From Streptomyces koelreuteriae (lineage in GTDB: Bacteria > Actinomycetota > Actinomycetes > Streptomycetales > Streptomycetaceae): 64,000 nt of DNA. The stretch covers positions 5,208,001-5,272,000 of the forward strand of contig NZ_CP075896.1 in the NCBI RefSeq assembly GCF_018604545.1, written 5' to 3'. Shown here piece after piece: positions 41,001-48,608 of the stretch. The first letter of the stretch is position 1. Each line of letters begins with the position of its first letter. Under the pieces are notes generated by a model. That model had not been told where the DNA came from and made no database searches. It was given only the letters and a program-made list of their open reading frames with translations. The position numbers and the translations under genes are program-made.

Positions 41001-41260
41001 GCCACACGGTCTTCGGGCGGAAGCTCGCTCAACCTCTGACTGACAGCTTCACCGATGTGGCGGGCCAGCACATGGGGCGCGGACTCTGGCGTGACCTCGG
41101 CGTCGATTGCCTTCCACCCCGCGGCCGTGAATTGCTCCAGCTCGTCATGCAAACCATGGGTGATCAGCTTCTCGTAGACACCCGCGATCGGCTTGGACAG
41201 GCCCCCATGTTCTGCCACGACTTGCTCCCCTGATCCCTCGTGGTTCTCGTACACGATCAC
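38066..41260 (-). CDS. PLD-type nuclease / SF2 helicase / DUF3427 protein
   Basis: 1064 aa from a GTG. A phospholipase D-like domain (about 140-300) shows H-A-K (238-240) and G-S-S-N-L-S-K, giving one HKD half site. The SF2 helicase follows with Walker A A-T-G-T-G-K-T (367-373), DExH-like D-E-F-H-H (462-466), L-T-A-T-P-E-R and motif VI Q-Q-L-G-R-G-L-R-R. The C-terminal half fits DUF3427 (F-H-W-E-S-Q-N near the end). Such proteins occur in bacterial defence islands. First gene of the three-gene operon reaching 36032. Confidence 0.88.
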   Translation of the reverse strand: MIVYENHEGSGEQVVAEHGGLSKPIAGVYEKLITHGLHDELEQFTAAGWKAIDAEVTPESAPHVLARHIGEAVSQRLSELPPEDRVAVANRILDSLATSAADRGGAKAISTSTIAEGPRQLLALAEQEAPGVYALRPLTPLSETSLITNSPDDLSLGSELRAELATADRIDLLCAFVKWYGIRVLEDSLRAAKERGVPIRVITTTYIGATDRHALDRLVRDFGATVKVNYEIRSTRLHAKAWLFRRHTGFDTAYVGSSNLSKAALLDGLEWNVRLSSIATPAVLNKFEATFDAYWNDSAFETYDPDQHTERLDHALAQASGSTSTTDLKINLSGLEVRPFPYQQDMLERLRVERELRGRNRNLLVAATGTGKTVMAAVDYRSLAKGFENRRPKLLFVAHRKEILKQSLRTYREVLDDASFGELLYGGEDPQAWDHVFASVQSLNVQRLEELAPDHFDIIVIDEFHHATATTYRRVLDHFKPKELLGLTATPERMDGLNVQDEFFEGRIAAEMRLWEALENDLLCPFHYFGIPDGTDLTNLTWQRGAYADQDLGNLFTGNEARARIVVKQIRDKVSQPGAMRALGFCVDKKHAHFMADFFRRAGFQATALTSDSPAAARAQALADLREGKLQVIFSVDLFNEGLDIPDVDTLLLLRPTNSATVFLQQLGRGLRRTEMKPVLTVLDFIGQHRAEFRFEEQFRALTNLSRNRLLDHIEHDFPLLPSGCQIILEGKAKNLVLDNIRTQLSATVKTLVNEVKAYETPQLADYLRESRREIKELYKSDNSWTTILRRAGVLKAAAPDGEPALLKRVHAFLHVDDPDRANAYLRLLADEAAPYDELDPTDQAYARMLFFNLWDNAGGFTSFQQGLDALRDQPALRDELRQVLAYVIEQADHFPIPLSGSHSQVPLKVHSSYNRSEILAALGVARFGGQMPRSFAQGVQWVEDLQTDALLITLEKNEKDFSPTVRYKDYALSPTLFHWESQNSTAESSPTGQRYQHHAERGSHVLLFMRRYKNTDIGKSQPWMLLGPATYDGHTGSKPMAITWRMEHGLPADVWSYAAINAS

Positions 41261-41679
41261 GCGTGACGATGTGGATCTGTTCTAACAGCAATCACTGACA
41301 TGCGCGGGGCTGTACCGAAAGGTGGGCTACCGCTGCGGTGGGGCCGCCCGCTTCCTGGCCAGTGTCGTGCTTCCACGGCCCGCCTCAAGGGCGCTTCACT
41401 CCGCTGCGCTGCGTTCCGCGTCGGCTGGCGCCGATGGCCCTGCGGGCCACCCTTGACCCGGGCCGTTCCAGCACGGGAGAGAAGCGAGCGGGCGGCCCGG
41501 GAGGGCCGGGGCCATCGGTTCGTAGGCCCGCGGGGCGTTGTCCAGGCCCTCGGGGTGCCGGGCGCATCAGCGGTTCAGGGCACGCCGGGTTGGCTTAGCG
41601 GCGTTCGGCTGGTGGTCGAGGTGCCAGGAGGGAGAGGGCAGTGCGCCGGTCGGCCGCGTTGCGAGGCCGACCGTGCGCG
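41261..41679. other. Intergenic region with no clear gene
   Basis: 419 bp between the helicase start and a small XRE gene. It is rich in short GC inverted repeats but has no frame with coding character. It ends with the hairpin listed at 41643-41678. The promoter of the helicase operon should lie near 41270-41300 but is not obvious. Confidence 0.5.
41643..41678 (-). terminator. Terminator of the small XRE gene
   Basis: Arms CGGTCGGCC and GGCCGACCG, extended by GCGC on both sides with one bulge, enclose a 9-nt loop directly after the XRE stop codon. Confidence 0.6.
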
Positions 41680-41895
41680 TTAGCAGGGCTTTGTCGTGGC
41701 GAGGGCGGCGGCGATGCGGGCCCTGGTCTCTGCGTGTGGTTGCGCGCGGCCTGTGATCCAGGCTGAGACGGTGGCGCGGGTCGTGCCGAGCTGGTCAGCC
41801 AAGTCCGCCTGCGACATGCCCGCTCGACGCAGTTGGCGTCCCAGCCATGGGCCGAAGGCCTCGCTGTATTCGGTGGGAGGCGTTGGGGGGTTCAT
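41680..41895 (-). CDS. Small XRE-family helix-turn-helix protein
   Basis: 71 aa. A single HTH: M-S-Q-A-D-L-A-D-Q-L-G-T-T-R-A-T-V-S-A-W-I-T-G-spaced pattern, with W-L-G-R-Q-L-R-R before it. A stand-alone DNA-binding regulator of the Cro/C1 type. It is the nearest regulator to the defence operon, though 420 bp away and on the same strand. Confidence 0.87.
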   Translation of the reverse strand: MNPPTPPTEYSEAFGPWLGRQLRRAGMSQADLADQLGTTRATVSAWITGRAQPHAETRARIAAALATTKPC

Positions 41896-41909
41896 CCTCT
41901 AGGACTCGG

Positions 41910-42935
41910 TTATGCGTCCGAGCCGTGGCACACCCCGTAGGACCGGCCCGACCCGCACCAGCAAGACGCCCCCTGCTGCGGCGGCCAAGCCACAGCCCGC
42001 CCCCGCGCCGCCAGTGTCGTCGCGTACTGCGGGAGCAGTGTCGCGTCGTCCGGGGAGGAGAGTTCCGATGCTGCGAAGGCCTCGTAGGAGGGGACCGTGC
42101 CGGTGACGATGCCGAGGTTGGGGGTGCCGGAGGAGGCGAGTTCTCGGAGGGCGGACTCTATGGTCGCGAGGTGGGTCTCGTGGGTCGGGTACTCGGAGGA
42201 GAGGGAGGGGTACGCATCGAGGAGTTCGGTGAGTTCCGGGGCCGGCCAGTGGAGGATGGCGACGGGGAAGGGGCGGGAGAGGGCCTCTCTGTAGGCGCCG
42301 AGCTCCGCTCGGAGGCGGAGGATCTCGGCCTCCAGTTCCGCCGGGTTCTCCGAACCCAGGGACCAGACGCGCTTGGGGTCGTGGAGTTCGTCGAGGGTGA
42401 TGGGGAGGGAGTGGACCGTGTCCGCCAGGGCGTCCCATTCGTCGTGGGACTCGCCCAGCATGCGCCGTACGCGGTGGCGGCCGAAGAGGAGGGGGTGGGT
42501 GGCGTAGGGGGGCTCCGCCACGTCCGTCAGGAGTCGGTGCACGGCCTCCGTGAACGTCTCGTGGGCCGCTTCCAGTTCGTCGTGGGATTCGAGGGCCTCG
42601 GCCACGATGACCCAGGGGGCCGGGTCCTGGGGGGACGCCGAGCGGACGCCCTCGATGATCGCCCTGGCCTCGGCCTCGTGGCCGTACTCCCAGAGGTTCG
42701 AGGCCTTGAGCGCCCGGACCAGGTGGGGGTTGTCCAGGTCGGCCGCGGAGGACAGCAGACGGTCGTAGAGCGCGGACGCGTCGGGGCGGTCGCCGGAGAG
42801 TTCCAGGTGGGCCGCGGCCCGTAGGAGCAGGGCCTCGGCGTCCTCGGGATACAGGCCGGCGGTCCGCTCCAGGCGTGCCGCTTCGGCGGTGTGGTCGACG
42901 TTTTCGGCAGGCGTGTCGGGGCGCATGGGGGACAC
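41910..42935 (-). CDS. SEC-C motif protein with TPR-like helical repeats
   Basis: 341 aa from a GTG (an ATG at 42926 is nearly as likely; no clear ribosome site). The first two thirds are helical and TPR-like (Y-P-E-D-A-E-A-L-L-L-R, P-A-P-W-V-I-V-A-E-A-L). The extreme C-terminus C-W-C-G-S-G-R-S-Y-G-V-C-H is a zinc-binding SEC-C motif (C-x-C-x8-C-H). A cytosolic, zinc-binding protein of unknown role. Confidence 0.85.
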   Translation of the reverse strand: MSPMRPDTPAENVDHTAEAARLERTAGLYPEDAEALLLRAAAHLELSGDRPDASALYDRLLSSAADLDNPHLVRALKASNLWEYGHEAEARAIIEGVRSASPQDPAPWVIVAEALESHDELEAAHETFTEAVHRLLTDVAEPPYATHPLLFGRHRVRRMLGESHDEWDALADTVHSLPITLDELHDPKRVWSLGSENPAELEAEILRLRAELGAYREALSRPFPVAILHWPAPELTELLDAYPSLSSEYPTHETHLATIESALRELASSGTPNLGIVTGTVPSYEAFAASELSSPDDATLLPQYATTLAARGRAVAWPPQQGASCWCGSGRSYGVCHGSDA

Positions 42936-43062
42936 CGTACTGCCGGGAGGTGACGAGCGTGAGAGATGTGCAGGCCAGACACCTGTACTCGCGGATTCCC
43001 CGCGCTCGTCACCCGGGCTTTACGGATCGCCCCGAACCGCCGCCGTACCGTCCGCCGCCGAT

Positions 43063-44538
43063 CTACAGCGTCACGCCGTCCACTTGGAGCGTTTGTACTG
43101 ATTTCGCAGCGAAGGGGACGCTGAGTGATTTTCCGGTCAGGCGGGTGTCCGAGTGCGGGGTGTAGAGGTCGCCGCCGCCCGTCGTCACCGTGTTCCAGCG
43201 GGGGACGACGCCGTTCGAGCCGCCCGTCACCGTCGTGAAGCGGGAGAGGTCGAAGGTGAGGGTCTGGGCGGAGGTGGAGGTGTTGACCGCTACCAGGACC
43301 AGGCGGCGGGACGTGGCGTCGTAGGCCGCTACCGCGTAGCTCACGCCCGTGTCCAGGATCGTCATGCCGGGGCGGATGTGGCGGCTGAACTGGGCCAGTA
43401 CGTAGTGCTTGGTCTGGACGGTGGTCGGCTGGAGGGTGTTCGCGTCGTAGGCGATCATCGCCCAGCCCGTCGACGGGTCCATGACCTGCCAGTAGCACCA
43501 CGCCGTGGGGTGCAGCCAGCGGAAGTCGTAGCAGAGGTTCGAGGCCAGGGTGAGGCCCGTGCCGTCGCTGTCGCCCGTCTCGGAGTTCCACAGCTTCTTG
43601 CGGGACGTCGTCACCACGTCCGTGTAGAGGAGGTCGCGGCGGCCTCCCGAGCCCTGGTAGCCGTGCACGTTGACCTGGGAGACCAGGGCTTTGGTGGAAG
43701 AGTTGAAGGACGCCCACGTCGAGCGGGCCGTGTCGTAGTTCGTTTCGTCCGAGGCTGAGATGCGGGTGGCTGTGAGGCCGCGTTTGTCCAGCTCGCTGCG
43801 CATGTAGGGGAGTACGGCAGCCTGGACCGCGGGGTCCATGTGGCAGCCCTCCTGGGTGCCGGTCGCGGTCCACCAGGTGGAGGCCGGCTCGTTGAAGGGG
43901 TCGACCGTCGCGAAGTTCACGCCCCAGTTGTTCTTCGCGTACAGGGCCGTCGCCGCCAAGTGGCTCGCGTGCTGGCGGTAGTTCCAGGTCTGGAGGTTGT
44001 TGCCGCCGCCCGCCGCGCCCGAGGGGTTGTGGTTGGAACACATCCACCACATCGGGGAGTTGGCGAAGAGTTCGGTGATCGCGCCGCGCTGTGTCGCCTT
44101 CACCAGCATCGCGCGCTGGTTGGCGTCCGCCGACCACTTCCAGGCCGAGGAGGTCGGGTCCTCGTTGTTCCAGTCCTGCCAGAAGCCCTCGATCTGCTTG
44201 AAGCCCGGGATGTTCGGCGACTTCGCCATCGTCTCGCCGCCGACGCTGTTCGAGCTGCACGCGCCGAGGTTGTAGCGGGCGATGTTGAGACCCAGGCCGG
44301 GCAGGGAGCGGCCGTTGTACGTCACCGACTTGGTGGTGAAGAAGAGGTCCGCGAAGTCGTCCCGGGCGCCGAAGACGTTGGCCCACCAGGCGAGGGAGGT
44401 TCCCCAGCCCTCCCAGGTGCCGTAGGTGGTCGAGGGGGTGACGGCGATGGTGGCGTCCGCGTGCGCGGTGCCGGTCGCCAGGGCGCTGCCGAGGAACGTA
44501 CCGCCTGCTGCGGACAGCAGGGTTCTGCGTCGTATCAC
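43063..44538 (-). CDS. Secreted GH30-family glycoside hydrolase (endo-beta-1,6-galactanase-like)
   Basis: 491 aa from a GTG with GGAGG just upstream. Signal: V-I-R-R-R-T-L-L-S-A then A-T-G-T-A-H-A-D, Tat-like or Sec. The catalytic (beta/alpha)8 barrel starts Y-G-T-W-E-G-W-G-T-S; acid/base Glu217 in D-P-F-N-E-P and nucleophile Glu320 in W-N-S-E-T-G match GH30. The C-terminal beta domain ends around S-V-Q-T-L. It likely degrades an extracellular beta-1,6-galactan or similar glycan. Confidence 0.9.
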   Translation of the reverse strand: MIRRRTLLSAAGGTFLGSALATGTAHADATIAVTPSTTYGTWEGWGTSLAWWANVFGARDDFADLFFTTKSVTYNGRSLPGLGLNIARYNLGACSSNSVGGETMAKSPNIPGFKQIEGFWQDWNNEDPTSSAWKWSADANQRAMLVKATQRGAITELFANSPMWWMCSNHNPSGAAGGGNNLQTWNYRQHASHLAATALYAKNNWGVNFATVDPFNEPASTWWTATGTQEGCHMDPAVQAAVLPYMRSELDKRGLTATRISASDETNYDTARSTWASFNSSTKALVSQVNVHGYQGSGGRRDLLYTDVVTTSRKKLWNSETGDSDGTGLTLASNLCYDFRWLHPTAWCYWQVMDPSTGWAMIAYDANTLQPTTVQTKHYVLAQFSRHIRPGMTILDTGVSYAVAAYDATSRRLVLVAVNTSTSAQTLTFDLSRFTTVTGGSNGVVPRWNTVTTGGGDLYTPHSDTRLTGKSLSVPFAAKSVQTLQVDGVTL

Positions 44539-44550
44539 GGCTCCTCCGTA

Positions 44551-44600
44551 GGGGAATTCAGGGGAATTCAGGGGAATGCAGGGGAGTTCAGGGGAGTACA
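44551..44600 (-). repeat. Five 10-bp tandem repeats upstream of the GH30 gene
   Basis: Five consecutive units of the form GGGGAATTCA (two perfect, three with one or two changes) in exact 10-bp register, with degenerate units continuing to about 44620. They sit immediately upstream of the ribosome site of the GH30 gene, within its leader or promoter. Confidence 0.92.
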
Positions 44601-44850
44601 GGGGGCTTTCGGGAGAATGCGGGGCGGGCGCCGGCCCTCCGGTCCGGCGTCGCGGGCCGGCCCGTCGACGGTGGCGTCGAGTCGAGGGCATCGAGAAGCA
44701 TCGGGTGTGACGGATGGGTTGTCGAGAGTTGCGACGAACCTTTCTCAAACCCGTGTACGAAGTCTCGGACGCTCGCCCGCGGCCGCTTGTCGGAGTGATC
44801 CTGTATAACGAACAGCAGGACATACACATGTACGAGAGGAGGAGCCGTCG
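44601..44850. other. Divergent intergenic region (GH30 / small membrane protein)
   Basis: The region holds a -10-like TATAAC at 44804-44809 on the + strand, about 42 nt before the 44851 start, without a matching -35. The short ribosome site GAGGAGG precedes the + gene. Nothing else is evident. Confidence 0.45.
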
Positions 44851-45162
44851 ATGATCCGCGGTCGGGTGAATCCGCGTCCCGCTCTCGTACTGCTCCTCCT
44901 GGTCCTGGAGTTGGCGCTGCTGGACACCGGCAGCCTCACCGCCACCGTCGCGCTCGCGGCGACCGCCGCGGCCTCGGCCGCGCTCGCGGTCTGCGCCGTC
45001 ATCGCCGCGCGCTGTGCGCCCGCCGTGCCACGCACCCGGGTACGTACGGCCATCCGCGACCGTGATCTGCGTACGGCCTTCCTGCCGCAACGCGACCCGG
45101 ACGCCAAGGGACGCCCCCGGCCCCGGGCACCCGGACACGCCCTCCGGGCGACCTTCGCGTAG
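44851..45162 (+). CDS. DUF6412-like small membrane protein
   Basis: 103 aa with two hydrophobic helices (about 9-30 and 33-52) and a basic, Arg/Pro-rich cytosolic tail containing L-R-T-A-F-L-P-Q-R-D-P-D. The tail motif and length fit a small actinobacterial family usually encoded beside YidC-like genes, as here. It may assist insertase function; the role is not established. Confidence 0.8.
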   Translation: MIRGRVNPRPALVLLLLVLELALLDTGSLTATVALAATAAASAALAVCAVIAARCAPAVPRTRVRTAIRDRDLRTAFLPQRDPDAKGRPRPRAPGHALRATFA

Positions 45163-45248
45163 GGGCACATCACACCGCTGACCCCGCGTGGGTCGTCATG
45201 CCGCCATGACCAACTCCCGGCACGACGAGACCCCCGGAGGGCTCACGC

Positions 45249-45968
45249 ATGTCCGTCTTCGCCAACCTGGTCGAGCACCTCGCCGACCTGCTCCACCCGC
45301 TGTTCGGCGCCTCCGCGGCCGCCGCCGCGATCGTCCTGTTCACCGCGCTCGTACGACTGCTCGTCCACCCCCTGTCCCGGGCCGCCGCGCGCGGCCAGAA
45401 GGCCCGGACCGCGCTCCAGCCGAAGATCGCCGAGCTGCGGAAGAAGCACGGGAAGAACCCCGAGAAGCTCCAGCGGGCCGTACTGGACCTGCACGCCGAG
45501 GAGAAGGTGTCGCCGCTGGCCGGCTGCCTGCCCGGGCTGCTCCAGGTGCCCGCGTTCTTCCTGCTCTACCACCTGTTCTCCAGCGACACGATCGGCGGGC
45601 GGGCCAATGAGCTGCTCGGCCATGAGCTGTTCGCGGCGCCGCTGGGGGAGCGGTGGATCGACGCGCTCGGCGGGGGCGGTGCGCTGAGTGGGGCCGGGCT
45701 CGTCTACGTCGGGCTGTTCGTGATCGTCGCCGGCGTCGCCGCGTTCAGCTACCACCTGAGCAAGCGGATGATGGCCGCCAACCCGGTCGTCCCGGCCGGG
45801 GGCAGTGGTGGGGAGCAGCTGCCCGGGCTGGCGGCGGTGACCAAGGCCATGCCGTTCATGTCCTTCTTCACGCTGGTCACCGTGGCCGTGGTGCCGCTGG
45901 CCGCCGCGCTGTACGTGGTGACCAGTACGACGTGGAGTGTCGTCGAGCGGGCCGTGCTGTACCGGTGA
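45249..45968 (+). CDS. YidC/Oxa1-family membrane protein insertase
   Basis: 239 aa with about five transmembrane helices. Conserved features: R-L-L-V-H-P-L-S-R-A near the first helix, a cytosolic helical hairpin K-I-A-E-L-R-K-K-H-G-K-N-P, then L-A-G-C-L-P-G-L-L-Q-V-P in the next helix. The basic groove Arg is R35 or a neighbour. Not the rnpA-adjacent main yidC of the origin region, so an extra copy. It follows the DUF6412-like gene by 86 bp. Confidence 0.88.
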   Translation: MSVFANLVEHLADLLHPLFGASAAAAAIVLFTALVRLLVHPLSRAAARGQKARTALQPKIAELRKKHGKNPEKLQRAVLDLHAEEKVSPLAGCLPGLLQVPAFFLLYHLFSSDTIGGRANELLGHELFAAPLGERWIDALGGGGALSGAGLVYVGLFVIVAGVAAFSYHLSKRMMAANPVVPAGGSGGEQLPGLAAVTKAMPFMSFFTLVTVAVVPLAAALYVVTSTTWSVVERAVLYR

Positions 45969-46059
45969 CCGGGTGACGGTGACGAGGGGGCCGGGTGACC
46001 GGTGACGAGGGGGCCGGGGTCCAGTACGTGAACCGGGTATTGCGGAGTGGACTCCCAGC

Positions 46060-46083
46060 TTGGAGGATCGACCAGTCCTCCGA
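46060..46083. promoter_or_regulatory. Imperfect palindrome upstream of FAH-family gene
   Basis: The arms TTGGAGGA and TCCTCCGA (one mismatch) flank an 8-bp centre, giving a 24-bp site 66 bp before the start. It looks like a GntR- or IclR-type operator. Confidence 0.4.
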
Positions 46084-46149
46084 TGGCTGCCCCGCCGCAT
46101 CCGGGTCCCGCGCATCGGGCGGGCGCCCGCGATCTAGGGAGACGTGATC

Positions 46150-47007
46150 ATGAAGCTGCTGCGAGTCGGTACGGCGGGGGCGGAGCGGCCCGCGCTGCTC
46201 GACGCCGAGGGGATCCTGCGGGACCTGTCGGGCGTCGTCGCGGACGTCGACGGCGCGCTGCTCGCCGACGAGGCCGCGCTCGACCGGGTGCGGGCCGCCG
46301 CGGACGCCGGTGAGCTGCCCGCGCTGGACGCCGCCGGGCTGCGGTTCGGATCGCCGCTGGGCAGGATCGGCAAGATCGTCTGCATCGGGCTGAACTACCA
46401 CGACCACGCGCGCGAGACGGGTGCCGAGCCGCCCGCCGAGCCGGTCGTCTTCATGAAGGCGCCGGACACGGTCGTCGGGCCGCACGACACGGTGCTCGTG
46501 CCGCGCGGGTCCGTGAAGACCGACTGGGAGGTCGAACTGGCCGTCGTCATCGGGCGTACGGCCAGGTATCTGGAGTCCGCGGAGGAGGGGCTCGCGCATG
46601 TCGCCGGGTACGCGGTGGCGCACGACGTGTCCGAGCGGGAGTTCCAGATCGAGCGGGGCGGGACCTGGGACAAGGGGAAGAACTGCGAGACGTTCAACCC
46701 GCTCGGGCCGTGGCTGGTGACGGCGGACGAGGTGCCGGATCCGCAGCGGCTGTCCCTGAAGCTGTGGGTCAACGGGGAGTTGAAGCAGGACGGGACGACG
46801 GCCGAGCAGATCTTCTCGGTGGGGGAGGTCGTGCGGTATCTCAGTCAGGTCATGACGCTGTACCCGGGCGACGTGATCAATACGGGGACGCCCGCGGGGG
46901 TTGCGATGGGGGAGCCTGAGCCGAAGCCGTATCTCAGGGCCGGGGATGTGGTGGAGCTGGAGATCGAGGGGCTGGGGCGGCAGCGGCAGGAGTTCAAGAA
47001 CGCGTAG
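46150..47007 (+). CDS. Fumarylacetoacetate hydrolase-family protein
   Basis: 285 aa. The ATG at 46150 has GGGAG 8 nt upstream; the frame extends 2 codons earlier. Core motifs: C-I-G-L-N-Y-H-D-H, E-P-V-V-F-M-K, W-E-V-E-L-A-V-V-I-G (metal-binding Glu), D-V-S-E-R-E-F-Q, and D-V-I-N-T-G-T-P-A-G-V. It probably acts as a 2-keto-3-deoxy acid hydrolase or decarboxylase in sugar or aromatic acid catabolism. The substrate is unspecified. Confidence 0.92.
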   Translation: MKLLRVGTAGAERPALLDAEGILRDLSGVVADVDGALLADEAALDRVRAAADAGELPALDAAGLRFGSPLGRIGKIVCIGLNYHDHARETGAEPPAEPVVFMKAPDTVVGPHDTVLVPRGSVKTDWEVELAVVIGRTARYLESAEEGLAHVAGYAVAHDVSEREFQIERGGTWDKGKNCETFNPLGPWLVTADEVPDPQRLSLKLWVNGELKQDGTTAEQIFSVGEVVRYLSQVMTLYPGDVINTGTPAGVAMGEPEPKPYLRAGDVVELEIEGLGRQRQEFKNA

Positions 47008-47051
47008 CCGCTCCGCTGGGTGAGCCGGGGAACTGCGGCGATCTTTCGGCT

Positions 47052-47091
47052 GCGGGTCGTCCGTGGTCGGTCGCGCAGTTCCCCGCGCCCC
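47052..47091 (+). repeat. Short intergenic GC-rich repeat, copy 2
   Basis: Matches copy 1 at 378-418. Here its C-rich end also pairs with GGGGAACTGCG at 47027-47037 (11 bp), making a 36-nt-loop hairpin that may stop transcription after the FAH gene. Confidence 0.6.
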
Positions 47092-47098
47092 CAAGGAG

Positions 47099-47965
47099 TC
47101 ACTTCAGTACTGACGACAGATCGCGCCACGCCTTCCTCGGGAGGGCGTCCCTCGGGGAGTCGGTCACCACCTGGAGGGCCACGTGGTCGGCGCCCGCGTC
47201 GAAGTACGTGTCGATCCTGGCGCGGATCGCCGCCTCGTCGCCCCAGGCGAACAGGGCGTCGATGAGGCGGTCGCTGCCGCCGTTCGGCAGGTCGTTCTCG
47301 GTGAAGCCGTGGCGGAGGAAGTTGTTGGTGTAGTTCGGCAGCGGGAGGTAGAGGGCGAGGAACTCGCGGGCCAGGGCACGGGCGCGGGTCGGGTCCGTTT
47401 CCGGGATCACGCCCAGTTCGGGGGCGAGCAGGGGGCCGTCGCCGAGGAGTTCGCGGGCGTGGGCGGTGTGTTCGGCGGTGACCAGGTAGGGGATCGCGCC
47501 GGCCGAACGGTCGCGGGTCAGCTCCAGGCTCTTCGGGCCGAGGGCGGCCAGGACCCGGCCGTCGGCGGGCATCCCGGCGGCGTCCAGGCCGTCCAGGTAG
47601 GAGACGAGCGCCGAGTACGGGCGGCGGTACTGCTCCGCCCGCTTGGCGTGGCTGACGCCGAGGCCCAGCAGGAAGCGGCCGGGGTGGGCGGCCTCCAGCT
47701 CGGCGAAGCTCGCGGCGGTGGTGTCCGCCTCGTGCTCCCAGATGCTCTGGATGCTGGTGCCGACGGTGAGCCGGGAGGTCGCCTCGATCAGCGGGGCGGC
47801 GTTCGCGGCGGAGGTGTTGCCGCCCAGCCAGAGGGCGCCGTAGCCGAGTTCCTCCAGTTCGGCGGCGGTCTCGGCGAGTTCGCCGCGCCGGTCCGGGTCC
47901 TCCGAGCGCAGGCCTACGCTCCAGATGCCGTACCGGCCGACGGATTCCTTCAGGGCGGTGGTCAT
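47099..47965 (-). CDS. LLM-class F420-dependent oxidoreductase
   Basis: 288 aa. The ATG at 47965 follows GGAGG. The luciferase-like TIM barrel shows G-I-W-S-V-G-L-R near the start, L-G-Y-G-A-L-W-L-G, the central L-L-G-L-G-V-S-H, and Y-L-D-G-L-D near the middle, typical of actinobacterial F420 enzymes. The reaction is unknown. Its direction agrees with the three genes upstream (48075-49690), 109 bp away. Confidence 0.85.
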   Translation of the reverse strand: MTTALKESVGRYGIWSVGLRSEDPDRRGELAETAAELEELGYGALWLGGNTSAANAAPLIEATSRLTVGTSIQSIWEHEADTTAASFAELEAAHPGRFLLGLGVSHAKRAEQYRRPYSALVSYLDGLDAAGMPADGRVLAALGPKSLELTRDRSAGAIPYLVTAEHTAHARELLGDGPLLAPELGVIPETDPTRARALAREFLALYLPLPNYTNNFLRHGFTENDLPNGGSDRLIDALFAWGDEAAIRARIDTYFDAGADHVALQVVTDSPRDALPRKAWRDLSSVLK

Positions 47966-48074
47966 CGGTTGCGATCCCTCCGGGTGGGCGCCGTGTTCGA
48001 TCATGCCTGAGGCGGGGTCAAGATCATGCCTACGGCGGTGCCAACCAGAGGGACCTGCCACTCATTCCGGCCTG

Positions 48075-48608
48075 CTACCGGTCCTTGCTCAGGAACTCCT
48101 CCAGCGCCTCCACCACGAAGCGGTGGTCCTGGAGCTGCGGCAGCCCGGACACCGTCACCGCGCCGATCACGCCCACGCCCTCGACGGTGATCGGGAAGGA
48201 GCCGCCGTGGGCCGCGTAGGTGTCGGGGTCGAGGCGCGAGGACTCCTCGAACGTCGTGCCCTTGGCGCGGAAGCGGGCGCCCACCAGGTAGGAGGCGGAG
48301 CCGTAGCGCTCGACGACCCGGCGCTTGCGGGCGATCCAGGCGTCGTTGTCCGGGGTGGAGCCGGGCAGCGCCGCGTGGAAGAGCTGCTGGCCGGCGCGGT
48401 GGATGTCGATGGCGAGCGGGGCCTGCCGCTCCCGGGCGAGTTCGACGAGGAGCGAGCCGAGCGCCCAGGCGTCGTCGTGGCTGAACTGCCGGAAGACCAG
48501 GCGGCGTTCCTGAGTCTCCAGTTCCTCCAGGCTCGGGGTGAGCTCCGGGTGGAACTTGGGGCCGAGTTCCTGGTGGTGCGAAGGGTTGTGCGAGCTCTTG
48601 TGCGTCAC
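48075..48608 (-). CDS. UPF0303/haem-degrading-domain (HbpS-like) protein
   Basis: 177 aa from a GTG that overlaps the upstream oxidoreductase stop by four bases (GTGA). The fold signature is A-I-D-I-H-R-A-G-Q-Q-L-F, Y-G-S-A-S-Y-L-V-G, A-A-H-G-G-S-F-P-I and G-A-V-T-V-S-G-L-P-Q. Family members bind haem or act as small enzymes of carbohydrate clusters. The first 25 residues are His-rich and may be disordered or metal-binding. Coupled to the Gfo/Idh enzyme, it may serve in sugar catabolism. Confidence 0.85.
   Translation of the reverse strand: MTHKSSHNPSHHQELGPKFHPELTPSLEELETQERRLVFRQFSHDDAWALGSLLVELARERQAPLAIDIHRAGQQLFHAALPGSTPDNDAWIARKRRVVERYGSASYLVGARFRAKGTTFEESSRLDPDTYAAHGGSFPITVEGVGVIGAVTVSGLPQLQDHRFVVEALEEFLSKDR

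Noticed and set aside
41300..41640. Open frames in the GC-rich spacer between the helicase and the XRE gene
   Set aside because: Multiple overlapping frames of similar length on both strands, no ribosome sites and no recognisable motif point to non-coding DNA.
45969..46059. Direct repeats of GGTGACGAGGGGGCCGGG after the YidC-like gene
   Set aside because: Only two short copies, in a non-coding spacer, with no sign of function beyond slippage.
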